Source: Nymphaea colorata (taxonomy: Eukaryota > Streptophyta > Magnoliopsida > Nymphaeales > Nymphaeaceae). From it: a stretch of DNA of 64,000 nucleotides. Where the stretch lies: assembly GCF_008831285.2 (NCBI RefSeq), contig NC_045143.1:3915503-3979502 (forward strand), given 5' to 3'. Of this stretch, positions 20,241-32,500 are shown piece by piece. The first letter of the stretch is position 1; each line of letters opens with the position of its first letter. Under the pieces are notes generated by a model. That model was not told the DNA's origin. It saw only the letters and a program-made list of their open reading frames with translations, and searched no databases. Made by a program: the position numbers and the translations under genes.

Positions 20241-23200
20241 ACAGAAACTAATGAAATGCATAAAGGCTTTCCAGAATTTTGGCATAAATCACATGTTTCT
20301 CAATGAGAGTCACGATATACTTGACAGTTGACACATTATGACCTCAAACCAGCAGCAACTTCAATCAACAATTGACTTTTCAATAGTAACCCAAACTTTA
20401 TAAGTTGACACATGGCACAAAAGGTTCTAAAACAGAGATAAAGAAATAAAATAAAAGGCCATCAGAGGGAGTCTGCTGGCCCCTTCTTCGTTATTTTCAT
20501 GTCCAAGTTGGGCATATTGAAGCTTAAGGTAATGAGTTAGGCTGATTTTTATTAAACATTCCAGTAACATGGCCTTGTACAAGTTCTTTTCTTTGTTTTC
20601 TGTTTCACCAACCATCATATTAGAGAATGATAGGAGTAAACTCAGAGATGAGACGATATAGAAGAAAACGTGGATAGAAGGAGAGAAAGAATGAGTAACC
20701 TCAGAGATGCGCGGTGCCTTCAAGCGGTGACAGATGCTGGTGGCGTCTGGGATAAGATGTTTTTAGACAATCTCGAAGACAGAAACTAATGAAATGCATG
20801 AAGGCTTTCCAGAATTTTGGCATAAATCACATGTTTCTCAATCAGAGTCACGATATACTTGACAGTTGATACCTTATGACCTCAAACCAGTAGCAACTTC
20901 AATCAACAATTGGCTTTTCAATAGTAACCCAAACTTTGTAAGTTGACACATGGCACAAAAGGTTCTAAAACAGAGATAAAGAAATAAAATAAAAGGCCAT
21001 CAGAGGGAGTCTGCTGGCCCCTTCTTAGTTATTTTCATGTCCAAGTTGGGCATATTGAAGCTTAAGGTAATGAGTTAGGCTGATTTTTATTAAACATTCC
21101 AGCAACATGGCCTTGTACAGGTTCTTTTTCTTGTTTTTTGTTTCACCAACCATCATATTAGAGAATGATAGGAGTAAACTCAGAGATGAGTTGATATAGA
21201 AGAAAACGTGGATAGAACGAGAGAAAGAATGAGTAACCTCAGAGATGCGCGGTGCCTTCAAGCGGTGACAGATGCTGGTGGCATCTGGGATAAGATGTTT
21301 TTCGACAATCTGGGAGACAGAAACTAATGAAATGCATAAAGGCTTTCCAGAATTTTGGCATAAATCACATGTTTCTCAATGAGAGTCACGATATACTTGA
21401 CAGTTGACACATTATGACCTCAAACCAGCAGCAACTTCAATCAACAATTGACTTTTCAATAGTAACCCAAACTTTATAAGTTGACACATGGCACAAAAGG
21501 TTCTAAAACAGAGATAAAGAAATAAATAAAAGGCCATCAGAGGGAGTCTGCTCGCCCCTTCTTCGTTATTTTCATGTCCAAGTTGGGCACATTGAAGCTT
21601 AAGGTAATGAGTTAGGCTGATTTTTATTAAACATTCCAGCAACATGGCCTTGTACAGGTTCTTTTTCTTGTTTTTTGTTTCACCAACCATCATATTAGAG
21701 AATGATAGGAGTAAACTCAGAGATGAGTTGATATAGAAGAAAACGTGGATAGAACGAGAGAAAGAATGAGTAACCTCGGAGATGCGCGGTGCCTTCAAGC
21801 GGTGACAGATGCTGGTGGCGTCTGGGATAAGATGTTTTTCGACAATCTGGGAGACAGAAACTAATGAAATGCATGAAGGCTTTCCAGAATTTTGGCATAA
21901 ATCACTTGTTTCTCAATCAGAGTCACGATATACTTGACAGTTGACACATTATGACCTCAAACCAGCAGCAACTTCAATCAACAATTGACTTTTCAATAGT
22001 AACCCAAACTTTATAAGTTGACACATGGCACAAAAGGTTCTAAAACAGAGATAAAGAAATAAAATAAAAGGCCATCAGAGGGAGTCTGCTGGCCCCTTTT
22101 CGTTATTTTCATGTCCAAGTTGGGCATATTGAAGCTTAAGGTAATGAGTTAGGCTGATTTTTATTAAACATTCCAGTAACATGGCCTTGTACAAGTTCTT
22201 TTCCTTGTTTTCTGTTTCACCAACCGTCACATTAGAGAATGATAGGAGTAAACTCAGAGATGAGTCGATATAGAAGAAAACGTGGATAGAACGAGAGAAA
22301 GAATGAGTAACCTCAGAGATGCGCGGTGCCTTCAAGCGGTGACAGATGCTGGTGGCGTCTGGGATAAGATGTTTTTCGACAATCTGGGAGACAGAAACTA
22401 ATGAAATGCATGAAGGCTTTCCAGAATTTTGGCATAAATCACATGTTTCTCAATCAGAGTCACGATATACTTGACAGTTGATACCTTATGACCTCAAACC
22501 AGCAGCAACTTCAATCAACAATTGGCTTTTCAATAGTAACCCAAACTTTATTAGTTGACACATGGCACAAAAGGTTCTAAGACAGAGATAAAGAAATAAA
22601 ATAAAAGGCCATCAGAGGGAGTCTGCTGGCCCCTTCTTCGTTATTTTCATGTCCAAGTTGGGCATATTGAAGCTTAAGGTAATGAGTTAGGCTGATTTTT
22701 ATTAAACATTCCAGTAACATGGCCTTGTACAAGTTCTTTTCCTTGTTTTCTGTTTCACCAACCATCATATTAGAGAATGATAGGAGTAAACTCAGAGATG
22801 AGTCGATATAGAAGAAAACGTGGATAGAAGGAGAGAAAGAATGAGTAACCTCAGAGATGCGCGGTGCCTTCAAGCGGTGACAGATGCTGGTGGCGTCTGG
22901 GATAAGATGTTTTTCGACAATCTGGGAGACAGAAACTAATGAAATGCATGAAGGCTTTCCAGAATTTTGGCATAAATCACATGTTTCTCAATCAGAGTCA
23001 CGATATACTTGACAGTTGATACATTATGACCTCAAACCAGCAGCAACTTCAATCAACAATTGGCTTTTCAATAGTAACCCAAACTTTATTAGTTGACACA
23101 TGGCACAAAAGGTTCTAAAACAGAGATAAAGAAATAAAATAAAAGGCCATCAGAGGGAGTCTGCTGGCCCCTTCTTCGTTATTTTCATGTCCAAGTTGGG

Positions 23201-23430
23201 CATATTGAAGCTTAAGGTAATGAGTTAGGCTGATTTTTATTAAACATTCCAGTAACATGGCCTTGTACAAGTTCTTTTCCTTGTTTTCTGTTTCAGCAAC
23301 CATCATATTAGAGAATGATAGGAGTAAACTCAGAGATGAGTCGATATAGAAGAAAACGTGGATAGAACGAGAGAAAGAATGAGTAACCTCAGAGATGCGC
23401 GGTGACAGATGCTGGTGGCCTCTGGGACGA
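20241..23430. repeat. 538-bp tandem array, about six units
   Basis: The marker ACAGAAACTAATGAAATGCA begins at 20241, 20779, 21317, 21854, 22391 and 22929, a spacing of 537-538 bp. Units are nearly identical, so the array is recent or homogenised. Each unit contains on the minus strand a mostly open frame (KAPRISEVTHSFS...IHVFF). The start of that frame contains CATCTCTGAG followed by GTTACTC, a possible exon end and splice donor. The last unit (to about 23430) runs into unique GC-rich, CT-rich sequence on the same strand. The short frames in each unit are unlikely to be genes. Confidence 0.95.
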
Positions 23431-23596
23431 TCGGGCTGCAGTTGTCCGGCAAGGAGAAAACGACAGCACGAGAAATCGAGGGTGAGAGTCAGCGAGAGGA
23501 CAGAAAGAAATAAGAGAGGTTTGAGGGAGATTTGACCTGTCACCGGCGCTGCGAGTGGCCGTCGGCAGAAAAGGTTTGGGTTGAAGCTGCTGCCGA
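23431..23596 (-). promoter_or_regulatory. possible first leader exon of the XS transcript
   Basis: On the minus strand this unique stretch is GC- and CT-rich (CTTCTCTTATTTC, CTCTCGCTGACTCTCACC) and leads into the last array unit, ending at CATCTCTGAG|GTTACTC. That composition fits a plant 5' leader with a splice donor. If so, the 538-bp array would lie in the first intron of the XS gene. No transcript evidence; inferred. Confidence 0.25.
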
Positions 23597-24808
23597 TGAA
23601 GTTCTGGTCTCTTTCTATAATCAAAGCCTTGTGATTTTTTTTTTTGTTCATTCTAAATGTTTCGACCCTTAGTGCTAAATTCAGAAAACATCTCAATGGA
23701 TCAACAACTGGCTTTTATTATTGGATAATTGTTCAACAACTTTGAAACTCTAATTAATGGTGAGACTTCAACTCTCAAATGCGCCATTGAAGTGAAAGTC
23801 ATTGTCAGATATTGCAGTTTTGATTAATGAATGTCTTTCTCTTTATTGTCGAGCACTTAACTAATTACAGAAAGTTTCTTGAGGAAGTGCCTGCTGAGCT
23901 CTTTAGCAAAGGATGCCCATTTTCAGAAAGTTTCTTGAGGAAGAGCCTGATATTTTCTCTCGATATTTTTCTGAATTTAGCACTAAGGGTCGAAACATTT
24001 CGAATGAAGAAAAAAACTTAAATCATATGGACAGGTTGCAACCGTGTGAAGCGGTAGAGGGAGAGAGAATCAAGGAGCAATGGTGCCGTCCAGCGTGGAA
24101 TGTAATCAATGTATATTATTTTATCATTTCAACTTTAAAAATCTTATTTTCAATCAATTTGCCAATTTTAGATCTTGCATCCAAATAATTTGACCACATA
24201 GTGAGCTGTCTTCAAATTTTATTATTATGTTAATCATGCTTAAAATTATTCTGTGAAGAGATAGAGAAACTTAATTTATGTACATATAAAATAATATAAT
24301 TTTCATTAGTCACTAAAAGTCTGTGCTTGTTTATTTGGTAAGAACCAACTTAGTTATAACATTCAAAGTAACTGAAGCAATATCGCACAGGGTAGTCCTG
24401 CGGTTAGGCAGACGTCTACTGAATGAACTAATGATAATTACAACAATAAGAGTCTGATATTTTCTCCCGATATTTTTAAAATGGGCATCCTTTGCTAAAG
24501 AGCTCAGCAGGCACTTCCTCAAGAAACTTTCTGTAATTAGTTAAGTGCTCGACAATAAAGAGAAAGACATTCATTAATCAAAACTGCAATATCTGACAAT
24601 GACTTTCACTTCAATTGCGCATTTGAGAGTTGAAGTCTCGCCATTAATTAGAGTTTCAAAGTAGTTGAACAATTATCCAATAATAAAAAGCCAGTTGTTG
24701 ATCCATTGAGATGTTTTCTGAATTTAGCACTAAGGGTCGAAACATTTCGAATGAACAAAAAAAAAAATCACAAGGCTTTGATTATAGAAAGAGACCAGAA
24801 CTTCACCT
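23597..24808. repeat. inverted repeat with ~330-bp arms
   Basis: The left arm (23597-23925) and right arm (24478-24808) are reverse complements, for example TGAAGTTCTGGTCTCTTTCT against AGAAAGAGACCAGAACTTCA. The spacer of about 550 bp contains a further partial copy of arm sequence (about 23932-24010, TTTAGCACTAAGGGTCGAAA). No transposase is visible. Either a non-autonomous element with long inverted ends or a rearrangement product. Confidence 0.85.
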
Positions 24809-24842
24809 GACCATATGTTCTGAAACATCCTGGCTGTATAAC

Positions 24843-25085
24843 AGGAAGAGTTATACAGCTAGTGGCGGCATTTTGGTCATTTCACAGAGTACAAAAGTTT
24901 CCGCAAGGCGCGCCCTTTAGGCAACCAATGTGAGTCGAAAAACGTCTTTTCTTTTCCCTTGATGATCCACCTGAGAAAAAACCGCTCAAGTGAGTTCTTG
25001 ATGATAATACATGCTTCGGCAGTCATAGAGAGAACTCTATAATATAATACATGCTCCCTTCTACACCTATCACGGTATTATAAGG
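24843..25085. repeat. third, truncated copy of the XS-containing inverted repeat
   Basis: This matches the left arm at about 10715-10905 in the same orientation, including the minus-strand XS fragment (FFLRWIIKGK region, about 24957-25000) and the TGATGATAATACATGCTTC loop flank. Most of the right-arm region nearest the loop is missing, and homology resumes at 25108. Confidence 0.8.
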
Positions 25086-25107
25086 TAGCATGTTTTATAG
25101 AGCATGT

Positions 25108-27936
25108 ACTATTTTCCTCCAAATTTTGTTTGGTTGGACTTCGATGGTTCGTTCTCGGATCATGAGGAAAGGGGGAAATCCTAACCCTAGTAGGCCTGTT
25201 TGTTATTGTTTGCGAAGGAGCCAATTTGATACTTATGTGCCGATTTCACCAACACTTATTACGGACGGACATTTATACTGGCTTTTGTAACTGTAAATTA
25301 TTTCAACATTCATTTGTGCTTCCTCTGCACAAGTTGGCTGACCAGTGCAGCACAAAATAAATGCGATGTCACAAATTTGTCAATATTGTTGTACAACATG
25401 GCTCGCGAGAGAAATCTTCTTCACTCCTCAATATGGACACTTCTCAAAGGTTTCTAGGGCATGAGCACGTGTCCGGCCAGGACACTCATTTGTAAGAGCC
25501 ACTCTTGCTGCTCAAAGTTGCGTAAATGTTTAATTCTTTCCTTTGGATACCAGGCATGTTGTAGTTGGACAACCTGTAACCTCTTTTTTTTTTAATCTAA
25601 GTGAGGTTCTTTACGTTTCCACCCTCTTCTATTGATCGCTCACCAGCAGTAGAAGAGTGTTTAAGTGCTGATATTGTGCATTCAAGTGCTACTCTCTTAT
25701 TAAAATCACTTTTCCAGGTAGAGATTCCCCAGCAGAGTGAGGGAGACTGGTAGTTTTTCATCCGCTAGTGAGGATAGAGATCAAGCTTTGCGTAGGTGGG
25801 GATGTCGTTTGGTTCAAATGATTACAATGATCTTAGTGAGGGGGAAATCAAAGAGCAAGTGGAGAAGCTAACAAGAAAACCAAAACTGACCAATAAAATT
25901 GATTATCATGAAAATAATTTACAACCAACTTTAAAACTCAAACTGAGGAAAACAAGCCGAGGCGGAACACTCTCCACAAAAGTATATATGGGGAGAACAT
26001 CTATTGTGCAACCAAATCCAATAGCTACAGCGTCGCATATGCTCCTCCCCCCCACCATTCACCCCTCTCAGCATATGTTATACTCACAAAGAAAAAGAAA
26101 GACTACCGCTAAACTCTAAACAGTTTCATTTGCCATGGTGACTCTAGAAACCAGAGTATAAAATGATACCCAAAAGAAATCGTCCAGTTCTTCAAAGAAC
26201 TGCAATGATGCAATTCAGAAAATAAGCCGTGCACAATATCTGAGAATAGGAATACCTCCGGTATCGATGATTACGATGCCCTTAAAAACTACTGGATGCA
26301 CAACTCCTGGACCGCTACTATAAAAAGGAAGAAGAAAGTATAACCCGGTTTGAAGGTAATCGTCCGGTTAGATAGCCAAAGAGAGAGAGAGAGAGAGAGA
26401 GAGGTCCTTGACTCTAAGTAGGACTGCGTGAAAAAAAGTTTGGAGAGGTCTTGTAATGAAAGCATGAGATTGAATGTGGTTGTCCACCACGGAAGGCCAC
26501 CATTGGCCTTAAGGATCATATGATATGAATTGATATTTATACTCTCTTTTTGCAATAATCTCTAGGCATGTCTTTAATTTTTTTTACAACTCTGGGTTGC
26601 CAAATTTCTTTGTTGATAGCGATGCAATTATTATTTTTGTTGGTTTCTTTATTTTTGTAGATATCATTTCCTTACAGTCAATAATAATAACATTTCTTTT
26701 GTTAAGCAAAAATGTTAATTGGTTTATGTAAGATCAACATTATTAGATTTGATATTTATACTCTTAGTTTACAATAAGGTCAAGAAACTTGATTTTTTTT
26801 GCAAATTCATGTAGATGACCACACTCATTGATAACAATCTTATTATTATTTTTATTACATCTTTGCTTTTATAGATGTCCTTCTTTTATAAGTCACCACA
26901 TTATCTTTAACAATAATAATGTTTCTTTTATTAAGAAAATTTTTTTTATAACACTAAATCTCTCCATTTTCACCTTCAGGACATACCTGAAAAATCCAAG
27001 AGATCATATTTGATGGTTTAAAATTTAAATATAGATATTTGATTATTAAAAAAGATTTAAAATTATTTATTTAATCGAGAATTGCATCATATATTCATGA
27101 TTGTTGATTTAAATCAGCCAGAGAACGATCAATTTATGGGAATATAAATTTACATACGGCATAAATCTCTATTTTAAGGAAAACAACATATATAAAATTC
27201 ACATACATATTAGAAACTAAAGGTTTTCTTTCAAAAGAGTAATCAAAGAACAAGACGCCACAGAATGCACATCAAATGTTCGACCAATTTGAGTAAAGAA
27301 GGTATTATTTTACTTTGGGTTTGCTCTTCACAAAATAGTCAATGTTCAAATGAGTTTCAGCAATGCATATTACCGATACAATGCAGAGAACCTTTAACAA
27401 CAATGCATATTACCAACACAATGAAAGACCCATTAAAGGTTCATTTTGCCAAAACAATTACAAAAAGTTCAATGAAAATTAAAGCGGCCAACAGCCCACT
27501 GCCTCAAGCCAAGCCCAAAATCTGTCCAAGTGTACAAGGGATGCCAACCTCCACACATGCATGACTCGATATTTTATACATATTTATCACCTAGTTCCTT
27601 TGGTTCACATTTTTCATCTTGAGACATTAAGAGTGCGTTTGAAAATTACACTAGATTTCAATTCCAAAGCTGATCCCTTTTAAGTGGGATGCATCCAATA
27701 GTGGAAACAAACTCTGGATTTTACTACTATGTGAAAAAAGAGGATTTGTTTCCCATGCACTTATTGCAAAAAACATGGGATTAGAGGTTGAATGGGATGA
27801 GATCTATCCTTAGATTCATGAATATGAGATTCTAGTGATCTGGAACCCGAGTTTACCAAATTCTCCATAAAGGACTTCACTTATGATTGATGTGACTAGC
27901 AACGCCTTCTTGGAGGCTGTGTTATAAAAACAAGGC
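25108..27936. repeat. segmental duplication, copy 2
   Basis: Direct copy of 11105-14872, lacking the extra zf-XS unit and most of the CT/GA expansions. It ends at about 27936 inside GGAGGCTGTGTTATAAAAAC, where sequence switches to a match with 9024-9230. No intact gene. Confidence 0.85.
25802..25890 (+). pseudogene. XS-gene 5' fragment, copy 2
   Basis: The ATG at 25802 gives MSFGSNDYNDLSEGEIKE then QVEKL. It switches at CTAACAAGAAAACC to inverted XS upstream sequence, exactly as in 12597-12690. It therefore shares the same fold-back junction and derives from it by duplication. Confidence 0.75.
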
Positions 27937-29575
27937 TGAAGTTCTGAACTAATAATAGATGACAAAAATGTTTAATCTCTTTTTCTTTTTAGTTTTCAAT
28001 CAATCACCAATTTGAAAAAAGAAAAAGAAAAAACAAAAGGTAAAATGATTCCTTATAAGTTTAACTTAGTCTAACACCTAATATACATTTTATGTTACCA
28101 TTATCAGATAGCTAAAAATAAAAACATATTATTAAATTATTTTTACATACTATATTAGAATAAATTGCACATAAAATTTTACATTTTTGTTATATAGAAT
28201 AAATTATTTTTTTAAATTTACATCTAAATTATTTATCAAAAAAAAGTTGAAAGGGGCGAGCATGGCCCCCACCAGCCCTCTTGCCTCTGGCCCCAATGTA
28301 GGTTTTGTATCAGCCAATACCTTAACGAGTAGTTTGATAATAATAACAGCAATGTTTCATGTATGTCTCAAAGATAAAAATATGTTCATCATGAACCAAT
28401 AACATGTTATTACTATACTATTGCCAAACATCTGCTAAGGAGTTCTGTTAGATAAAAGCATTAGTTCTAGTGTTTACTAAATTTACCAAAATTTTTGAAT
28501 GTGATTTACGTGACACTCACATAGTATCCTTAATGTCATATACAATTGAATCCAAATTTCATTAGGGAAAGTAAGTTTTAAAATATGTAATTTGAGTTTG
28601 ATTAGACATTTATTTAAAACCAAATCCGAACATTTAAACTTGCATTGGAAGAAAGAGATGTTAACAACACAACACTGCGTCAAACAATGGAAAATGCACC
28701 TCAGCCGTACCCTTTTCAGTCGCAACTTGGGTAAAGGCGATGCAGTTGTCAACGGATATGAAATCCCGCAAAATTTTGGGATCGACGGTCTGGGAGTCCA
28801 ACCGTAGATCGAGTACGACGGACGGTGGATCTTGAAACTCGAATCAGCATCACTTCTCGGCGTCATCTTTAGGCTGACGAGATCAGGAAGTTAATCTCTC
28901 CCAAGGATTAAAAATCTTAAGAATGGAAAGTGCAAGGAAGTTTCAATGGGTTGACAATACTTGATCAGTTCTATTCTCCACTTGATGTGCACTGAAAAAA
29001 AAAATATTAACTGACAAATGAGAGAGAAATTTTCATTTTAGGAATTACACTTACTTTTTTCCTAAAAATACAAAAAAAAAGAAACCTTTTTGTGTTTTTA
29101 TTAAAAACCACATTTTTTGTTAAAATTATCAAACAAAAAGCTTGGGCTAAGGTAAAGAAAATAATTCAGTTAAATATTGAAGAAAAAATTTGCAGTTTAT
29201 TATCTTGTAAAAAAAAACATTTTTGGATATTCTCTATCAGAAAAAAATAAACAATCTGATAAATAAATAATTTTATACAGAAAAAAAAAATTTACATCTT
29301 CCTTCCTAAACCAATGGTGTTAATCGCAACCGTCAGTTGGATCCATCGGACGGCGGAGGCGAAACGGCTGACGACGAGAATGGGTCCCACCTGCCACGTA
29401 TACAAGTAATGACGAATCGAGAACCGTCTGGACTCGCTCATCCCGTGGAATAAAAAACCCGAGGGGCAAGAGGGCGCCCCGATGGACTGACCACCGGAAA
29501 TTCGTCGCCGTTCGCTCCTCGCCGTCTTGATCCTCTCCTTCCGTCTCCAATCCGCAGAGAGAGAAATAGAGAGAG
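27937..29575. other. upstream region of the ERDJ3A-like gene
   Basis: 27938-28135 copies 9024-9230. A GC-richer patch at 28720-28870 has no recognised coding content. The 200 bp before 29576 are GC-rich and end in a GA-rich leader. They include TGCCACGTA (29392-29400), an ACGT-core motif, in the likely promoter. Confidence 0.5.
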
Positions 29576-32500
29576 ATGCTGCTGCGTCGATCTTTCTTGA
29601 TTGCCCTTGTCTTCCTTCTCGCCTTGTCCTTACTTCCTTGTCATGTTCATTCCATCGACCCCTACAAGGTACGCCTTTGCTGGTTTTCAGGTATTGTCTA
29701 TTTGTTTGTGCTTTTTCTGCAGTTGTTGAATTGGTCTGCCGAAATTGTTTCTTCTGTTTTGTTTGTTCTGTTGAGACACTAGGTAATGAATTTGGGTATG
29801 ATGGCCTAATTAGCAGAATGTGACGCTTTGTAGAGTTTGGGGGTTTCTATTCGCTTTCCGGTGCCGATTGCGTAGTTACGTTCAGATGTCCCGGTTCAAC
29901 TTAGTGCCTGACAGTTACGTCTTGTTATCTGGACAGAAAACCATGCGTTTCTACCCTAATTGGACAACCGACGGTGTTTCTGATGCGTAGGGCGATGTTT
30001 TTCGTGATCGTTATCTTTCCTTGGTATGTGGTCTCTTGTTGATAGACACTGATGCATATGGTGAGGAATTGATACTAATGTCCCTAAAGAGTGCCCAAGA
30101 TGAGGGTTTCCGGCTTGGGGCCGCTGTCTTCTGTGCATGTTGAGGTGGGAATCCGTACCCCTCATTTGTTTTTGAAGAATTAAACACCTGATTTGGAGGA
30201 CTTTATGAAGCCTTTTCTGGGTTCTTGTCCCTACCATAGCAACACGATCTTTTAGAAGCCTGGGAGTCGACTGAAGCCAAACCTATGGTTGAAACAGAAA
30301 AAGGAGTATATAGAATTACTTTAACGGTAGATAATGAGAGTTTTTAAGTGGATAGTGTGTTGCGATTCACAACTGTTACATTGTTTCCCCCGTTGACAGT
30401 GGTGCCCTTAACTATGCGGCGGACTATTTTTCATTGAGTATCCTACGCGCGGCCGCCCTAGAAGGTTTCCCGAACAGCACGATATGGACTGGTTAAATCT
30501 TTGGTCGGTCTTTTGAGATGCTTCAAAACAAGGAAGCGGGAGTTGCCGGTGCCATATATTCGCTGGTGTCATGGTAAAATCCCTAATTGACACTTTTGAA
30601 ACCGAATCAAGGAGAGTAGCATATTGGTCCCTATCACTTATCTTTTCTCTCCTATGGATTTCCTTTTTTCTTTTAGCTTCTAGGGTACATCTGTTAGGTT
30701 CTCTTACGTTAGCCAGTGCACCTCCTTCTATCTCTTCTCTTACCTTGAAATCTATCGTCATTTGTGGCGTATGTATTTTCTCCTAAAGTGCTAGATAGAG
30801 CTTAGCTTATTGGGATATTAATGAAAAGAAAAATTTGAAATTCTTGTCGTTAGTTTATTCTAGGAGTGCTTTTCTGCTATGTTGATACGTTGTCCCCCTT
30901 TAGAGAGCTCCAAATTCTTGATTTCATTGCTTCGATTAATCACTTGCAGAAAGATGTAGCATGAATTTAACATCCTGATCAGGCACACTTTTAAGCTGGT
31001 TATATGGTTGTTTATGGCCAATAAGCCCATCAGGAAGGAAAAAGAGAGTGCATGGAAGAGGAGAGACAAATATGAAGTAGGGTACAGTTTGGTTATATTG
31101 TCTGGATGCCTTCTCAATGGATTGGATAGAATGGATGGCGATCTTGTTAATGGGTGTTATCAAGCGTCATGATTAACCTTGGGTAGCATGGAATATGTAG
31201 CGCTCATTATAAGGACAAAGACTCACCTTCAGCATTCATCATGGGCCATAAGTGTAACAAATGCTTGAAGTAGACACAAAGATTATATAGGGCATCGTTT
31301 TCCACCTTGGGAACCTGCCATGGGGTAATTTCCATCAAAGATATAGACTCTTCTTCCACTATGAGCATATTTATGGAATAAAACTAGGTATGGACTATGG
31401 ACTATGAAGCATGAACAGGAAATCAAGCTTCTTTCTAATGGGTACCGTTATCTAAGAAAGAAGAGGATTTAGGGGAAGTTGTAATAGAATAAATGGCCAA
31501 AGTAATTATGAGAAAGAAATTTTTGATTGACAGTTAAGCAGTTCATCTGGATTAGAATATTTGTGTGGGGCATTGTGTAGCATTATTTTGGCTTAGTTAG
31601 CAAGTTGTTGTGCTCTTTTGGCTGTTCTATTTCCATTCTTATGTATCCCTATGTCACATGGGTACGGATACAACAATTTTTAAAAACTTGGGTATAGGGT
31701 ACGACAGCGTGCGATTGTAAATATATATATTATATATACAATAATCCACAAAATTTTCAAAATAAAAAAAAAATGAGAGGAAAAATAGAATCTTAGTGGA
31801 AGGGAAATATAAAAGAAGGGAAAAATCAAAATTAAAGAAAAAATTAAGTTTGAAAATATAATTTTAAATGTTTTTAAATGCAGCCGTACCCCTGTACCTG
31901 TGTCGCCGTACCCACATACCGACACGGGTACCTGGGCAAATCTCACGTACCCGTGTCACATAGATGTATCCTTTTCCCTTTTTTATTGTACTGTTGGATT
32001 TTGAGTCCTTGTTGATGACATGCTTAGCAGAAACTTTTTGGTGATATTGAATTGTTATTTCAGGTTCTCGGCATTGACCGGAAAGCAAGTCAGCGTGATA
32101 TTCAGAAAGCTTTCCATAAGTATGTGATAACCACAAAGCTCTTCTTCTGTCCTAAAACTTATTCCTCAAGCATAGCTAGAGATTGCAGTTATGCATTGAT
32201 GTTGCAATATACTCCTGTTTTATCTTGTGCTGTGTAACGTGTAATATGTTGTGTTTTCTTGTCAGGCTCTCGCTTCAGTATCACCCTGACAAGAACAAAG
32301 ACAAGAGTGCACAAGCAAAGTTCTCAGAAATAAATAATGGTTAGTATATCTTTCAAATGGCTGTGTGATGTTCAGGTCCCCTCTTTTCCTCCTTACTCCT
32401 AGATCTTCTTCCTCGTGTCACTTATACTATCCTTTGCACCAAGTCTATGTAACAGTATTTTTGTTTTTTCCTGTTACTTCATATTCAAATATTCATTACA

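Noticed and set aside
20241-23430. CRISPR-like regular spacing
   Set aside because: Units are 538 bp with no short repeat/spacer pattern, and the DNA is eukaryotic.
20427-23696. Six similar minus-strand frames KAPRISEVTHSF...
   Set aside because: They follow the 538-bp repeat, vary in length and resemble leader plus intron sequence; no family signature.
29391-29400. ER-stress element in the ERDJ3A promoter
   Set aside because: TGCCACGTA is present but the CCAAT-N9-CCACG spacing is not met, so only an ACGT core can be claimed.
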